This document shows, piece after piece, positions 10,712 to 22,616 of a DNA stretch of 64,000 bases (its first letter is position 1; each line of letters starts with the position of its first letter). Under the pieces are notes generated by a model that saw nothing but the letters and a program-made list of their open reading frames with translations, had not been told where the DNA came from and did not search any database. The stretch is from Castanea sativa (lineage: Eukaryota; Streptophyta; Magnoliopsida; Fagales; Fagaceae). Location of the stretch: NCBI RefSeq assembly GCF_040712315.1, contig NC_134013.1, positions 37,459,501-37,523,500 on the forward strand, read 5' to 3'. The translations under genes were made by a program, and so were the position numbers.

Positions 10712-13594
10712 ATGCAAGGCAATGAAGAAGCAGTGGCAAAAACCATCATGTACGACCTCATAATCCTGGGTGCCTCAGGTTTCACAGGCAAGTACGTTGT
10801 CAAAGAAGCCCTGAAATTCCACAATTCTCTCAAATCAATCGCTCTTGCTGGACGCAACCCCACAAAACTTACACAAACCCTTCAATGGGCTTCTCAACCT
10901 CACCCTCCACCTCCAATTCCCATCCTTACCTTCGACACCTCAGATCCCCAATCCCTTCTCTCCCTTTGCTCACAAACCAAGCTCATACTCAACTGCGTCG
11001 GACCCTTTCGCCTCTACGGCGAGCCTGTGGTCGCGGCCTGCGTCGAGACTGGTTGTGATTACTTGGATATTTGTGGGGAGCCTGAGTTTATGGAGAGAGT
11101 GGAGGCCAAGTATGGTGAGAAGGCGGTTGAGACGGGTTCTTTGGTGGTTTCTGCATGTGGGTTTGATTCCATTCCGGCTGAATTGGGCTTGATTTTCAAT
11201 TCTAGGCAGTGGCTGCCCCCTGCGGTGCCCAACAGGGTCGAGGCCTATCTGAGCTTGGAGTCCCAGAAGAGGATTGTTGGAAATTTCGGCACTTTTGAGT
11301 CCGCGGTTCTTGGCATAGCTAATGCTGATAAGTTGCAGGAGCTGAGACGATCTAGGCCTAGAAGAGCTAGGCCTGTGGTAGGAGAATTTATTTCGTCAAA
11401 TGTCATTTCGATAATTAATTGATTAATGGGAGTTGTATATTTCTGACTTATATATGTGGTATTTTTTGTAGTTGTAACTTGTTAAGTGTTAGTGGTGGTT
11501 TCATTTGAACAACTGTTAGATGTCATATGGTTTTTAATTATTATTTTTTTGGGGGGTTGTTTTGGATCTGTTTTGACATCAAACCTCACCAAGGTAGGAC
11601 CTTTTCTTTTTTTAATCTATTAATTATCTTAGTGATTGGAATAAACTAAGATTGCATTAGACTAAGGTAGTTCTTGTAGGAAATTATTAAAACACTTCAC
11701 TTTTGTGGGTTTGGGAGGGGTGATCAGTAAAAAATAATGAAGTTAGAAAAACGAAATGATGTTGTTTACAGGGTGGGGTTGTGTTATCAACTATTAAATT
11801 GAGTTGTAGAGATTTCTAATCTGACAGAGTGAGGCATGCGTAGTTATGTACTTGAAGCCATTATAGTGAAACTAACAAATAGTCAAGTGTTGCACTAACT
11901 ATAGGAGAACTCCTTAAAAAATTGTGTGTCATGGGGGAGGCAAGTGTGGAAGGCTTTTTGAGGCTTTGGAAGTCTTAAGGAGGTTGGAATATCGATCATG
12001 GTGATGATAGTTTTGGAAGTTTTTTGTTGGTAGCAGCAGTAGAGAAAATGAAGCCAAATGGGATTGATGGCAGTGGAGTTGTACTATGACCACCATCACA
12101 CCATTATCCTGTACACCTTGCTGCCTTTAACACTGTCATTTCCAGTGGTAGTCTTGGAAAAAACCTCAGTGCAAAAGTAGCAGCATTAAAATGGCATTCA
12201 TGGTTGTATTTGGAGGCCATAATGGCAGAAAAGACTACAGTGGTATTCATAATGATGGTGGTGGTAGATCCTTATTAAGAGCTATACACTCAATGTATGT
12301 GCTTCTCAAAGTTTTCATCAAATAAGAAATAATGGGTTATATAGTTCTCTAGTAAAAAAATTTTTATTTGTGTGTAAATCAGGTTGGAATACCAAGCATA
12401 CAAACCTAACATTAATTATAATTTTGCTAATTTTGTGTTCATTTTTGTCTTCTACTGATCATACTTAGTTGAGTAAGAGAGTCATATTATCAATCTTACT
12501 GCAAGGTTGAGGCAATGCAAGTGAATACTTACACTCAAATGAACTTGCCTTGGAGTTTCAAGTGGGATGGGACAGTCGTATGGGTTTTTTTGGTTTTGGT
12601 TTTGTTTGTTTTTTTGTTTTTTTAATTTCTTTGTGAAGATGCTAATACTTTTCAAATAATCTTGGAAATGATATGATTTTTTTACAAAGTAGCTTTTGGA
12701 ATGGAAATGACATAGTCATTCTTCAGTTTGTTATGTAATGGCAACACTACATTGGAAGTTTGGAACCGCAATATTGATTTTTCTCTTTCTACCCTTCTTA
12801 AAAATGTATGATGTTAGACTTCCGAATCAACTTAAATTCACTGTTGTAGTGTCTTGCTAGTTGGGACACAAGCTGTTGATGTCAGATTTATTTTATGCTT
12901 GTAGATTCCTGGTCCATCACCTCCCAAAGGACCTCTTATAGAGCATCAGAAAAAGATTGGGCTTTGGGCCGTAAAGTTACCTTCAGCAGATTCTATTGTT
13001 GTTCGAAGAACGCTCGCTGCTCTGACAGAAAACCCCGCTGGTCTTCCTGGGGTTAATGAGAGTGCTGAACACAGTGAAAAGAGGGAGGCTTTCTGGTCAA
13101 CTGTGAAGCCAGCTCATTTTGGGGTGAAGATAGGCTCTAAATCTTTGTTGGGTGTCTTCCGATTCATCACAGTTGGGATGTTTATGGGACTTCTGGGTAG
13201 AACTGCTTTTGGAAGGTGGTTTCTCTTAAAATTTCCCTCAATTTTCAGCCTTGGATGGTTCAGGAAGAAGGGCCCCTCTGATGATGAGGTTAGAAGTGCT
13301 TCATTTAAGATGTGGTCTGTTGGATGTGGTTTTAGCAACAACAGTCTTGTTTCAGAGGCAAACATGAAACCTGATATGGAAATAATAACAAGAGTAATGG
13401 GACCGGAGATTGGCTACCTGACCACCCCAATTATTCTACTTCAGTGTGCTCTTATTCTTCTGAACCAACGAGACAACCTACCAAATGGAGTATTCCCTCC
13501 TGGGATTGTATTTGGCCCAACGGATCTCCAAGAGCGACTTCAAGAGAATGGAATATCTTTTGATGTCATTTCAAAGAGCTCTCTTTCTGCGTGA
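10712..13594 (+). CDS. saccharopine dehydrogenase-like oxidoreductase (trans-acting enoyl reductase type), 451 aa
   Basis: Exons are 10712-11377 and 12905-13594. The intron is GTAGGA...TAG, phase 0, and the join is RARPV|IPGPSPP. The N-terminus carries a Rossmann dinucleotide-binding loop, DLIILGASGFTGKYV (GASGFTG at residues 20-26), followed by CGFDSIPAELG near residues 150-160. The second exon has a hydrophobic segment at about residues 303-325 (LLGVFRFITVGMFMGLLG), which suggests membrane or lipid contact. Length matches plant saccharopine-dehydrogenase-like proteins such as Arabidopsis At5g39410 (about 454 aa). Despite the name, these lack the full lysine-catabolism architecture and their substrate is not established. 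A second Met at residue 13 is an alternative start. AATAAA at 13646 is a possible poly(A) signal. Confidence 0.94.
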
Positions 13595-14848
13595 CTTCTA
13601 CAGTCTTCGTAACGTGGAAGTTTTCTCATGTAAACTCTTGCCAATAATAAATTGGAAATTGTGCTCTTTTTTTCCATTTTATATATTATACCTGGTTTTT
13701 TCACCGAAGGATAATTATAGACTTTTTTTTTTTTTAAGGAAAGAATAATTAATAATTATAGAATTGAATATTTTTATGTGTATAAATATAAAAATAATTG
13801 TTATAGATTTGAATGAAATTATGGCTTGTTTGCATCTGATTTATGTCAATTTTTGATAAGTTGGGTCTTTTTATCCGATCTGATCAAAGTTTTGATTTGA
13901 TTTTTGGAATTTTCTAAATCTTTAGATAATCTTTGGATGCAGCAATAAGGGTTTTGTGAGAGGTAAGGCTTCCGTCCAGTGCTCTGGTGTACTGGATGTG
14001 TCACATTGTGCTGTTGGAGCACTTGATGCAAGCCAGACTCTTGTAAGAGCTATATTGATCTGTACCTATCCATTCATGAAAATCTTTTTTTTTTCTCCCA
14101 GCTGCTCAAATCTGTTACCAAATTGTAGCATACTCTTGCATCAAACTCTTGTAAGAGCTATATTGATCTGTACCTATCCATTCATGAGAATCTTTTTATT
14201 TTTTTCTCCCAGCTGCTCAAAGCTGTTATCAAATTGTAGCATACTCTTTTCTAGTAATCCTTTATTCTTTTTAGGGAAATGTGTTTGGTAAATTAGGTAG
14301 AATGGTACTCTTTTCTAGTAATCCTGAGGAAGAAAAATTGCTTCTCAAAAAATCCTGAGGAAGACAAATTAAGATGGAGGGCAAAAGAAAAGATTGATAA
14401 CAAAAATGAGAATGATACTACAAAATGTTAATTAACTTGATTCGCCTCCAACGTGGTCTGTCCCGGTTGATTTTATGGAATTGTAGTCAATCCGAGATGA
14501 TTAATCTCCAAGAATGAGGAAGGAGAAGGAATTTTTGGTTTGATTTTCTGTTGCCTCTTATTTCATTTTACTCACTTTAAATACATACCAAGTAACAAGG
14601 ACAGATAACAATGACAGTTAGTCTCCCTTAGCCGAAACTAGATAATAACTATAAGACTATAACACCTATCCTTCCAAATAATAATAGCAATCTAATAACA
14701 AACGATGATAACAAAAGATAGAAAGCAATCTAATCTCCTAGTCACATGCAACTGAAGAAGTCCTTTATTGAACTAAACTCCAGGAGGCAATTTTAACACA
14801 ACGATACAAGAAAAAAAAGTAGAACTAACTTTATCCTTGTCTTCTGAT
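13595..14848. other. intergenic region between two convergent genes
   Basis: Contains the 3' UTR of the upstream gene, a 108-bp tandem duplication (14041-14248) and AT-rich spacer. The neighbouring UGT gene runs toward it from the right, so only terminators are expected here. Confidence 0.6.
14041..14248. repeat. two-copy tandem repeat, period 108 bp
   Basis: The block starting TTGTAAGAGCTATATTGATC at 14041 recurs at 14149 and both copies run through CTCCCAGCTGCTCAAA and ATTGTAGCATACTCTT. Differences are few, so the duplication is recent. No coding role seen. Confidence 0.93.
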
Positions 14849-16237
14849 TTAGAGATTTAGAACTTCAATGACTCCCATAAGCACCTTGTCTGAACTCCCA
14901 TCAGTCCCTCTAGCCTTCCTGGCCTCTTCCCCAACCTTCCTGGCTCTATCTCTCAGTTTCTCATTTTTCATCAGTTTCCCAATCTTTCTTTCAATCTCTT
15001 CCCCCTTCACCAACCGCTCCACACCCCAACCCCAATCCCTTGCCCATATTCCCAACCCTGCATTCTCCACAACTTCTGCATTTACCCTTTGGTCCCCATG
15101 TTGTGGCCATGCAAGCAAAGGCACTCCTCTTGAAGCTGCTTCCATTACTGAATTCCACCCACAATGATTTATGAACCCTCCAGTGGCAGGATGTGCTAAA
15201 ATCTCTTGCTGGTTCACCCATCCCTTTACTACAATTCCTTTGTTTTGTGTTCTTTCTAAAAAGGAACTGCCAAGTAGGTCTTCCAGCTCTTGGTTATCTT
15301 CTTTATCGACTTTACTGCTCTTGATTACCCACAGGAATCTACACCCATTTCTCTCTAGCCCATCTGCCAGTTCTCTTATTTGATCTTTTGACATGGCTGT
15401 TCTGCTTCCGAAGCTCACATAAACTACAGATTCTTCTGGTTGGTTGTCTAGCCATGGCAGGCTCTGGAATTGATCCTTACTAAGCTCATAAGGTTCTAAC
15501 GGTCCGATTGGAAGGATTGGTGGGAGATTGGACAAAGCCCTGCCACTGTTGATTGCAGCAAGAGTTTCTGGTTCAAACCAGTCAAATGTGTTTATTATGA
15601 TTCCTTTTGCTTCTGAGAAGGCTGGAGCATTTGAAACTATATTTTCTGTAAAGAGATGATTTGGGTCAAAGAATGGTGGAGGAATGCTTGATATGGACAG
15701 AGGGGTCAGTCCTGGGATATTGACTTCAAAAGAACTGCTACTAAGTTTAGCAGGCTCTGAAGTGAGTATTGGAAGGTATGCCATAAGAGAAAAAAATCTG
15801 ACTGAGGAGGTGGAGACCATATAGTTGGGAATGGCAAGATCAGCAGCAACTTGTGTGATACTAGAAGCTAAAGAGAAGTCAGAAAAGATGGCAGAGAAAG
15901 ATGGAGATGCAGATGATAACAAAGGATGGAGAAGATGGGCATGGCGGCTGATGGCTGCAAATTGGAGAAAGAAAGGGTCATCAGTGGTGGAATTGGAGTG
16001 GTGGGAGGGAGTGATTTGGTAGTTGATATGCTTGAGTTGTGGATGAGTAGAAAGGAACAAGGAAGTGTAAGTGGATTCTGTAGCAGACACTGTTGGATGG
16101 GCTGTGAATAGAGTGACCATACAGTTCTTGGATAACAGCATGGAAGCAATCCTGAGGAAGGGGGTCAAGTGACCCATTCCAGCACTTGGAAAGAGAGCTA
16201 TGTGGGGAGGAGTTTGGGAACCAATGTTGTCTGCCAT
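14849..16237 (-). CDS. family-1 UDP-glycosyltransferase, UGT708-like (possible flavonoid C-glucosyltransferase), 462 aa
   Basis: A single uninterrupted exon with a clear ATG. Family-1 UGTs transfer sugar from UDP-sugar to small acceptors in the cytosol. The N-terminal acceptor half has the catalytic His23 in SAGMGHLTPFLRIA and a partner Asp120 in IFSDFS. The donor half carries a full 44-residue PSPG box at 340-383, from W340 through HCGWNSVMEA to HGDQ. The segment YVSFGSRTAMSKDQIRELADG (273-293, read in parts) is characteristic of the UGT708 group, whose known members C-glucosylate 2-hydroxyflavanones or phloretin-type acceptors. Family assignment is sure; C- rather than O-transfer is inferred. 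Lack of introns is common in this group. It converges with the saccharopine-dehydrogenase-like gene. Confidence 0.95.
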   Translation of the reverse strand: MADNIGSQTPPHIALFPSAGMGHLTPFLRIASMLLSKNCMVTLFTAHPTVSATESTYTSLFLSTHPQLKHINYQITPSHHSNSTTDDPFFLQFAAISRHAHLLHPLLSSASPSFSAIFSDFSLASSITQVAADLAIPNYMVSTSSVRFFSLMAYLPILTSEPAKLSSSSFEVNIPGLTPLSISSIPPPFFDPNHLFTENIVSNAPAFSEAKGIIINTFDWFEPETLAAINSGRALSNLPPILPIGPLEPYELSKDQFQSLPWLDNQPEESVVYVSFGSRTAMSKDQIRELADGLERNGCRFLWVIKSSKVDKEDNQELEDLLGSSFLERTQNKGIVVKGWVNQQEILAHPATGGFINHCGWNSVMEAASRGVPLLAWPQHGDQRVNAEVVENAGLGIWARDWGWGVERLVKGEEIERKIGKLMKNEKLRDRARKVGEEARKARGTDGSSDKVLMGVIEVLNL

Positions 16238-17508
16238 TGTTGGTGGTAAAGACTCAAGAGGTTTGTCTGTAGATTGACTCCTAGTCCTTGCCTTGGATCA
16301 TAGAGTTGATTTTTGTTATCGATTGGTGGTAGGGATATGATATGAGTAGATAGATGGATTTCTTGGTGAAGCATATGCTTCATGTGAAACAATCTTAACC
16401 AAATGCTTCAGTCTTCACCAACCACTGAAGACGCAGTGGGCAACATTGTATAAGAATTTTTTAAATGATCAGTGTCACCGACTTTTGGGCTTTAAGTCAA
16501 TTACTTGCAACTGTTATGCGTAGTTCAAAAAATGATTAGTTGTTTTTTGAATTGTTTACTGAATTATTTGTCTTTGACTCTACTACATGCATTTATTAAA
16601 TATATATTTGTTGATAATATCAAAGTTAAGATCTATAGTGAAGTAAATAGGTACATTTTGTATTATATAGGAATTGATGCAAGACTATTGACTATCAGTT
16701 TATATAAGAATCGTTGTTGAGAATGCAGGAAAGAGAGAGAAGAGAAATAAATATATATATATATATAATGGAATTAAGAATTAAGTGGGTTTGACTATCA
16801 TTGGTGATGACATTAATTTTTTTTAAATGAATGAATTGTGTTTTACCATGAACGTAATCATTTTTGAAAAAATACAAAGAACCTACTCATCAGATCTACA
16901 ATAAGTTTGAGCTTCTTAAATTACTGAAATTAAAAAGTGACAAAAGTAAAATAATCATACAATTTTATGTTATTGAAAAAGGAATTGATATTGAACTTTC
17001 AAATTCAATCCAGATTTTGCTGCAACAAAAGAAAATGAAAAGAATTAAAAATTCATAGTCATTGATTACCCTGCGTGGAAGAATTAATAGGGTCACATAC
17101 AAGTTCAACTCATGTAGAGGTTTCCAAAGGAAGAGAAAAAAAATCAAACGTAGCTATAAAAATCAACATCAGGAATATATGTGAGTGAGTAGATTGGAAG
17201 GAAAAGAAATGTTTGCTGAAAAAAAAAGAAAAGAGGAAAAAGAAGAAGAGTATGAATGAATGTATGAGTAATGAAAACATGACCGTATCGTATCATCCAT
17301 CCCAAACGCTATCCGTTTAGTGCTGCAGCCTGCAGCTTGCTTACCAAAACAAAACCCCTCACTCACTCACTCACATGATTTTTTTTCTGCTTCATCTCTC
17401 TCTCTCTCTCTCTCTCTGTAACTTCTTTCTTGGCGCCAAATTCTTTAGACTGTGTGTGTGTCTGAGAGAGAGAGAGAGAGTGAGAGAGAGAGAGAGCAAC
17501 AGTTAGCA
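16238..17508. other. divergent promoter region between the UGT (-) and the methyltransferase gene (+)
   Basis: About 1.27 kb, AT-rich, holding both promoters. A short (AT)n lies near 16750-16768, a (CT)n tract at about 17396-17416 and an (AG)n tract at 17464-17497. These (CT)n and (AG)n tracts flank the probable transcription start and 5' UTR of the methyltransferase gene, as is frequent for plant Y-patch/GA-rich promoters. No firm TATA box. Confidence 0.6.
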
Positions 17509-17610
17509 ATGAGCAAAAGCCTCCTACTCCGTACATCACTGAGTTCGCTGCGACTCCTCCGAAACTCGCCCTCCATCCCCTTCTCCTTCTCCTTCTCCTT
17601 CTCCTCTCTT

Positions 17611-17641
<31 letters not shown>

Positions 17642-20600
17642 AAGGTAATCTCTTTCTCTACTATTATATAATTTGAAATTCATTTTGTTCGTTCTCCCAA
17701 ATTTGACATTATGAATTGAATTGAATTATTAGGATTAGGGCTCAGAATCGTTCTTCCCTATAACTACAAACTAGTTGCAAGACCTTATTCTTCTCATGTT
17801 GCTGCTGCTGCTGCTGCTGCTGCTGCCTCCTCTTGTTCTTCCTCTGAGTCTGAGTCAGAGTCAGATATCAACGATGACCTCTCCAAAGTGGAACACCTCC
17901 TCTCAAACCCAGACGACGTCGCACGCCTCATGAAGATGGAGCGCCGCCGTGATCATAATGCCAATGCCAATGCCAATGCCGATGGAGGCCGCAGCCGCTG
18001 GTTCCCTTACCTTGACGAGTTCAGGTGTGGGGCCCAATGCCTGAACAGCGGCGAGGTTCTGGAGGCTCTCAGTCCCCACATTATGGAGGTGAGGAGGGAC
18101 AAGTTTCGCAATGTCGTCACCAACCGCACCTATTCCCTCTGCTTGGTCGTTGAAGGTCTCTGTGATTTCGGCAATGTCTCCGCCACTTTTCGCTCTGCCG
18201 ACGCCCTCGGTTTCCAGTCTGTCCATGTCGTCTCTTGCGATTCCAAAAAGTAACCAAGTTTTGTGTTTTGTTTTGAATATGATTGACTGTTTGTTCTGCT
18301 TATCATTACTAACTCAATTACTAACTCTTTTTCTCATTTCTTCTTCTTAAACCATATAAAAAGGCAAGTTTGATGTCACTTGCATTTGCCTCCTGTTTTA
18401 AAATTAAATTAATCCTTCTTTTTCATTTTGTGTTGATGATGGTTGCAATTATTTTGTCACGGTACATTTAATTGTTGAATATTTTGATCCAAAACTACTT
18501 TATCTCTTTTGCCAACAGCACCTTCGTTCTTGTTCCAGGTATAGAGACAACCGCCATGTTAGCATGGGTGCGGAGAAATGGTTGGACATTGAACTTTGGA
18601 GCTCCATCCACGAGTGCTTTCAAGTTCTTAAGTCGCGTGGTTACCGAATTGCAACTACGCATGTGGGAATGGATGCGGTACTGATTAATCTTTCCGCAGT
18701 GCTTTGAATAATTTACATCTTGTGTTTGGCTGACTCTTTGGTCTATGTATGCTTGCTTAGGTATCCATTTACGACATGGATTGGTCACACCCAACTGCGA
18801 TAGTTGTTGGAAATGAGAACAGGTGATTACCTTCTGTTGCAGCAATTGTTATTCTCAAAATTATGATGTAAATTTATAATTTTAACCTTTTAGTTTTTTG
18901 TTTTTATTTTCAGCTGATGTTCTAATTTAAGCCCTCACCAATGAGCTTTTAACTCAAATGGCATTTCCTTTATTTGAAACTACAAAGTAAGGTCTCACTA
19001 GTACTAACTTTTAGCAATCCAAAACAATAAGTGTTTTCTTAAAGACATCTGATATAGGACAGATTGGGGATTCTGTTTATGGTCCGGTTACCATAAATTG
19101 AGTATTTATAGTTTAGAGTTTTGAAAAGAAAGGTTAGGGGTTCAAAGAATGACTAGGGTTTTGGCAGGAAAAGAAACAAGTTTGATTTTAAGGTTGTACA
19201 GGAGGTATGAAGAAATTGAGATTGATTCTGTCCACCGGTTATGATTAATATGCATGAATAAGAGCATAAATAGCTTGTTTGAAACTGATATTGAGACTGG
19301 CTTTATTCATAGATTGTTAACAGTCATGTATATAGTGTGCGTGTGTGTGTGTGTGAACAGTACAGTACTAGAAATAGTGCAAACTATGCTTGTGCATGAA
19401 AAAAGAAGAATAAGTAAAGGGACTTATTTTTTAACCAAGAATGATTCTTACTTGGCAACTCCAAGGGGTAGCACAATTGACTGGGAACCACACCTCATGA
19501 GACTAGGGTTGCTAGTTCCAATCTCCCTTTCTCCTTCCTCTTGGGGCCAAAATTTACTTATCAAAAAAACGCAATGAATGCTTCTTACATGGCTTTACCT
19601 TACTCTTAGGCTTCCAAAGAGGATTTTTCTTTTCTAGCCGTGCAATTGTTTGACCCTTACCCTTTTTTCTTTGAAATATATTTGGAGTTTTTGATAATCT
19701 CTGTTCTCATTGAATGTGACAAGTCCTACAGATGCATTTTAGTGACGGGCTGCTATGTTGTGCACAAGAAAGATAGCCTTCATCATATTAATTTTTAAGT
19801 CTGCTTGGCCTCAAGATAGTCATTTTTTCTTTCATATTTTCTTGTAAACTATAGTTTTCTGAAATCTGTATTAATCGTTGAGATTGGCAACTCTCTGCTT
19901 CCAGGGGGATAAGTGATGAGGCTCTGGAGTTGTCAGATTTGCATTGCAGTATTCCAATGAAAGGTATGGTGGACTCTTTCAATGTTTCAGTTGCTGCTGG
20001 CATCCTCATGCACCACGCTGTTTGCGACAGAACATCACGACTGGTAATGACTATTCTGTGCACTCAGCAGCAGAGTAGAGAAAATCGGGCTGTTTCTTAT
20101 TTTGAAAATGAGTTCATGACTGTTATTTTCTGCTGACTAATCATTTTGTCTTCAAATCAGTTCAAATTCATTTAGTATCCATATTTAATGAGCCTGCATC
20201 TGATGCCCTGGCAGTTAGCATATTTTCAAAGCATCCATACTAAAACTCAATGGCTCATAGCTATTTGACCTGGTTAAAAATCCTAGTACATTTGTGAGGA
20301 AATCCATGAGAGAAGGCGAATTATTAAATGAGTTTATGTTTACCTATGTCCAAATCTTGCTGGAGTATCTGCATTGTGTCTTTTTAAACATACTAGGGGG
20401 GTGCTCAATATTTTCAATAGTCTGTTGGGATCATCATTGTAAGGGCAAAGCCAGGCTAACTGTTGAGTGAATAAGTTCATAGTGAAGAACTTCAATATCT
20501 ATGTCATCAAGTCACTTTTGCATGGTAGTTATGTTAAGCTGCAGATTCTGTATCTGGATTCCATTTTCAATTTTCAGAATTTAATAAATGCTGCACCATG

Positions 20601-20745
20601 TTTGCAGGGCTGTCATGGTGATCTGACCTCAAAAGAAAGCCAAATTTTGCTTGCAGAGTTCTCTTTGCGTCATAGCAAGAGTGCGCTTAGCATTGCTCAC
20701 GAATATGCCAAGCGAAAGGCAGCTATGTGCACACCTAAGCTGTGA
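17509..20745 (+). CDS. TrmH/SpoU-family tRNA/rRNA 2'-O-methyltransferase, 374 aa, probably organellar
   Basis: Six exons: 17509-17644, 17739-18249, 18539-18677, 18761-18822, 19905-20043 and 20608-20745. All junctions keep frame. An alternative acceptor 6 bp upstream of exon 2 would add two residues. The three SpoU motifs forming the trefoil knot are present: CDFGNVSATFRSADALGF (about 187-204), AIVVGNENRGIS (275-286) and SIPMKGMVDSFNVSVAAGI (298-316). The enzyme uses S-adenosylmethionine to methylate ribose 2'-OH in tRNA or rRNA. The N-terminus is rich in Ser, Leu and Arg with few acids, like a mitochondrial or plastid transit peptide, followed by low-complexity Pro, Ala, Ser-Glu and Asn-Ala runs. 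Closest remembered relative is Arabidopsis At5g26880. The exact RNA target is unknown. Confidence 0.95.
17575..17964 (+). repeat. cluster of coding microsatellites in the methyltransferase N-terminal region
   Basis: Within exons 1-2 lie (TTCTCC)n at about 17580-17606, (CCT)n at about 17614-17637 coding Pro8, (GCT)n at about 17801-17826 coding an Ala run, a GAGTCT/GAGTCA run coding Glu-Ser near 17845-17862, and (AATGCC)n near 17960-17978 coding Asn-Ala. All have trinucleotide or hexanucleotide units, so changes in copy number keep frame. Confidence 0.9.
19462..19570 (+). mobile_element. SINE (tRNA-like head) in intron 4 of the methyltransferase gene
   Basis: A box A-like GGTAGCACAATTGACTGGGA and, about 40 bp on, a box B-like GGTTGCTAGTTCCAATCTCC precede a short body and an A-rich tail (CTTATCAAAAAAAC). 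This is the arrangement of tRNA-derived plant SINEs. Boundaries are approximate. Confidence 0.7.
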
Positions 20746-22616
20746 TAAAGAATTTCCAGTTCAACCATTTAAGAAATTCTGCAGAAAAAGACTTCAAAAT
20801 AGTTGCAAGCAATTCAGAATGATACTCTTTTAGCCATCCTGGAGGCAGAAGTAATGTTCTTGACAAATCTTTGTATGATGTGACAGCTCAGGTGAGAGAA
20901 GGTAATATGGGGGCTTATTACTGGAAAGGCACAACCTAGGGACAAGGATTCTGATGCAAAGGCCAAGGATTGCCCATTTTGGTTATAAAATTATTAGAGA
21001 AATATATGTTGCCAAGTGAGTTTTGCATGTTCTCTTTCTTATAGTAAACTTCCATGTTCAGTATTGTCGTATGCATTTACCTCATCCTATAGCTCAAAAA
21101 AGTGTCATCATTCTTCAACATAGTTCACCTTGATCTGGTAGCCATCTCTGTTCTGGTTGATTTGCATTAAAATGCAATGATTTGTATTCTAAATGCAACA
21201 ACGTAATCCAAGCTATGGAATTGTTTGATGGCATGGAGAACAAGGCGTTTTCTCTAAAATGAACTTGCTTCTTGTTGATGAAACTTTTACTGGGCATTTT
21301 AAGTTACTTATTAAATTGAGATTGTTGGAATTGCAACATGAGAATTGAGAACTCAAGTTCTTAATCTTTGGTGCCAAATTTATATGCAGAAGGTGGAAAA
21401 TGGTATGAAGTAGGTAAAGGGGTTACCAATTGGGGGCCCTCCATTTACCACTCCCATGGGCCATGGGATCGTCTAGTCTAGTCCAATAGAGTAATATAAG
21501 CTGGTGTGTGAGATGTGAATAATGAGATTACCTAAATTAACATTTAAATCTTCATTTTCGAACATAGAGGTTACATAAATGTGACTGATTTTGCTTGTTA
21601 AAAAAGAAGACGTTAAAGTGGGGAAGCTTTCACAATGATTTTTATCCTGGTTTTCTCATAAACTTAAATTAAGGGGAAATGTCTTTGCCAATTGTTGTGA
21701 ATGAGAAAATCTAACTATATTATAAGGACAATTAAATAGTAAAACTTAAGTTCAATCCCTTAAGTGCAATACATTAAGTTTGTCAATTAAATTTGAACAC
21801 ATAGCTACATTAAATTCAATTGTTTTTTGAAAAGATAGTAGAGATTGTATTTTAAGGGTTAATTACGCCTTAACTATTGAGTCTTTTGCAACTCTCCAGC
21901 GGAAGGTAATTTAATCAATTCAACATGGAATATATATAATAAAAAAATCAAAAATCAAAAATCAAAATCAAAAGATTCTATTAGCTCCTATTAATAAAGT
22001 AGACGGCAAGTGACTGTTCGCTTATATCCAATAGTTGAGGTGAGCCATTGGTCGATTTTATAGTTTATGGGGACATTATTAATGCCCCAAGTGCAATTAA
22101 CCCTTGAATTTGATTAGAAAACCTAATGCAATGCACCTAATCATCTGTAACTGTCTTTGAAAACTATTTCAAAACAAACTTTAACAGTTGTGGACAGATT
22201 TTCGCCCATAATCTTAATATATAAATCTTGCTCGGAACTAATTTGAGTATTCGGAACAAACTCCCCAACCAAACAGAACTTCCTAATGGCAGTAGACTAA
22301 GACTGCGTTAGGTAAACCCTCTTTGATGGATGGTTTTAACAATGTAAACCCATATCATCGTTTTCTGTTCAGATCCCCCTTATCCCCTTTATTCACTTTG
22401 ACAAAGATTTAGCGATGACTGTTAGAGACGCATCTGTTATTAAAACAACAAAACTTGTTCCGCAATTATAAGTTAAGTTCCTTCTTACTTATTTTTCTTA
22501 CATAAAATTTTTACAAAAAATAAAATAAAATAAATTAAACTCTAAAAATAAATATGATATGACTGTCATTAAAATAATTACAATCCATTTTAAGTTCAAA
22601 ATACTATACAGATATT
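20746..22616. other. intergenic region between convergent methyltransferase and E4 genes
   Basis: AT-rich, with the 3' UTR of each gene at its ends and a MITE-like element at 21854-22106. No coding frame looks real; the 21115-21297 frame lacks protein character. Confidence 0.6.
21854..22106. mobile_element. MITE-like element with terminal inverted repeats
   Basis: The left end AAGGGTTAATTACGCCTTAA matches the reverse complement of the right end (CCCCAAGTGCAATTAACCCTT) over AAGGGTTAATT and partly beyond. About 250 bp, AT-rich and without coding capacity. No convincing target-site duplication could be read, so the superfamily stays open. Confidence 0.55.

Noticed and set aside
14868..16111. 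Several plus-strand frames of 60-99 aa
   Set aside because: Shadows of the intact minus-strand UGT; compositions are Ser/Pro-rich as expected from the reverse strand.
17363..17683. 106-aa minus-strand frame with Glu and Arg runs
   Set aside because: Product of (CT)n and (CTC)n tracts read in reverse over the start of the methyltransferase gene.
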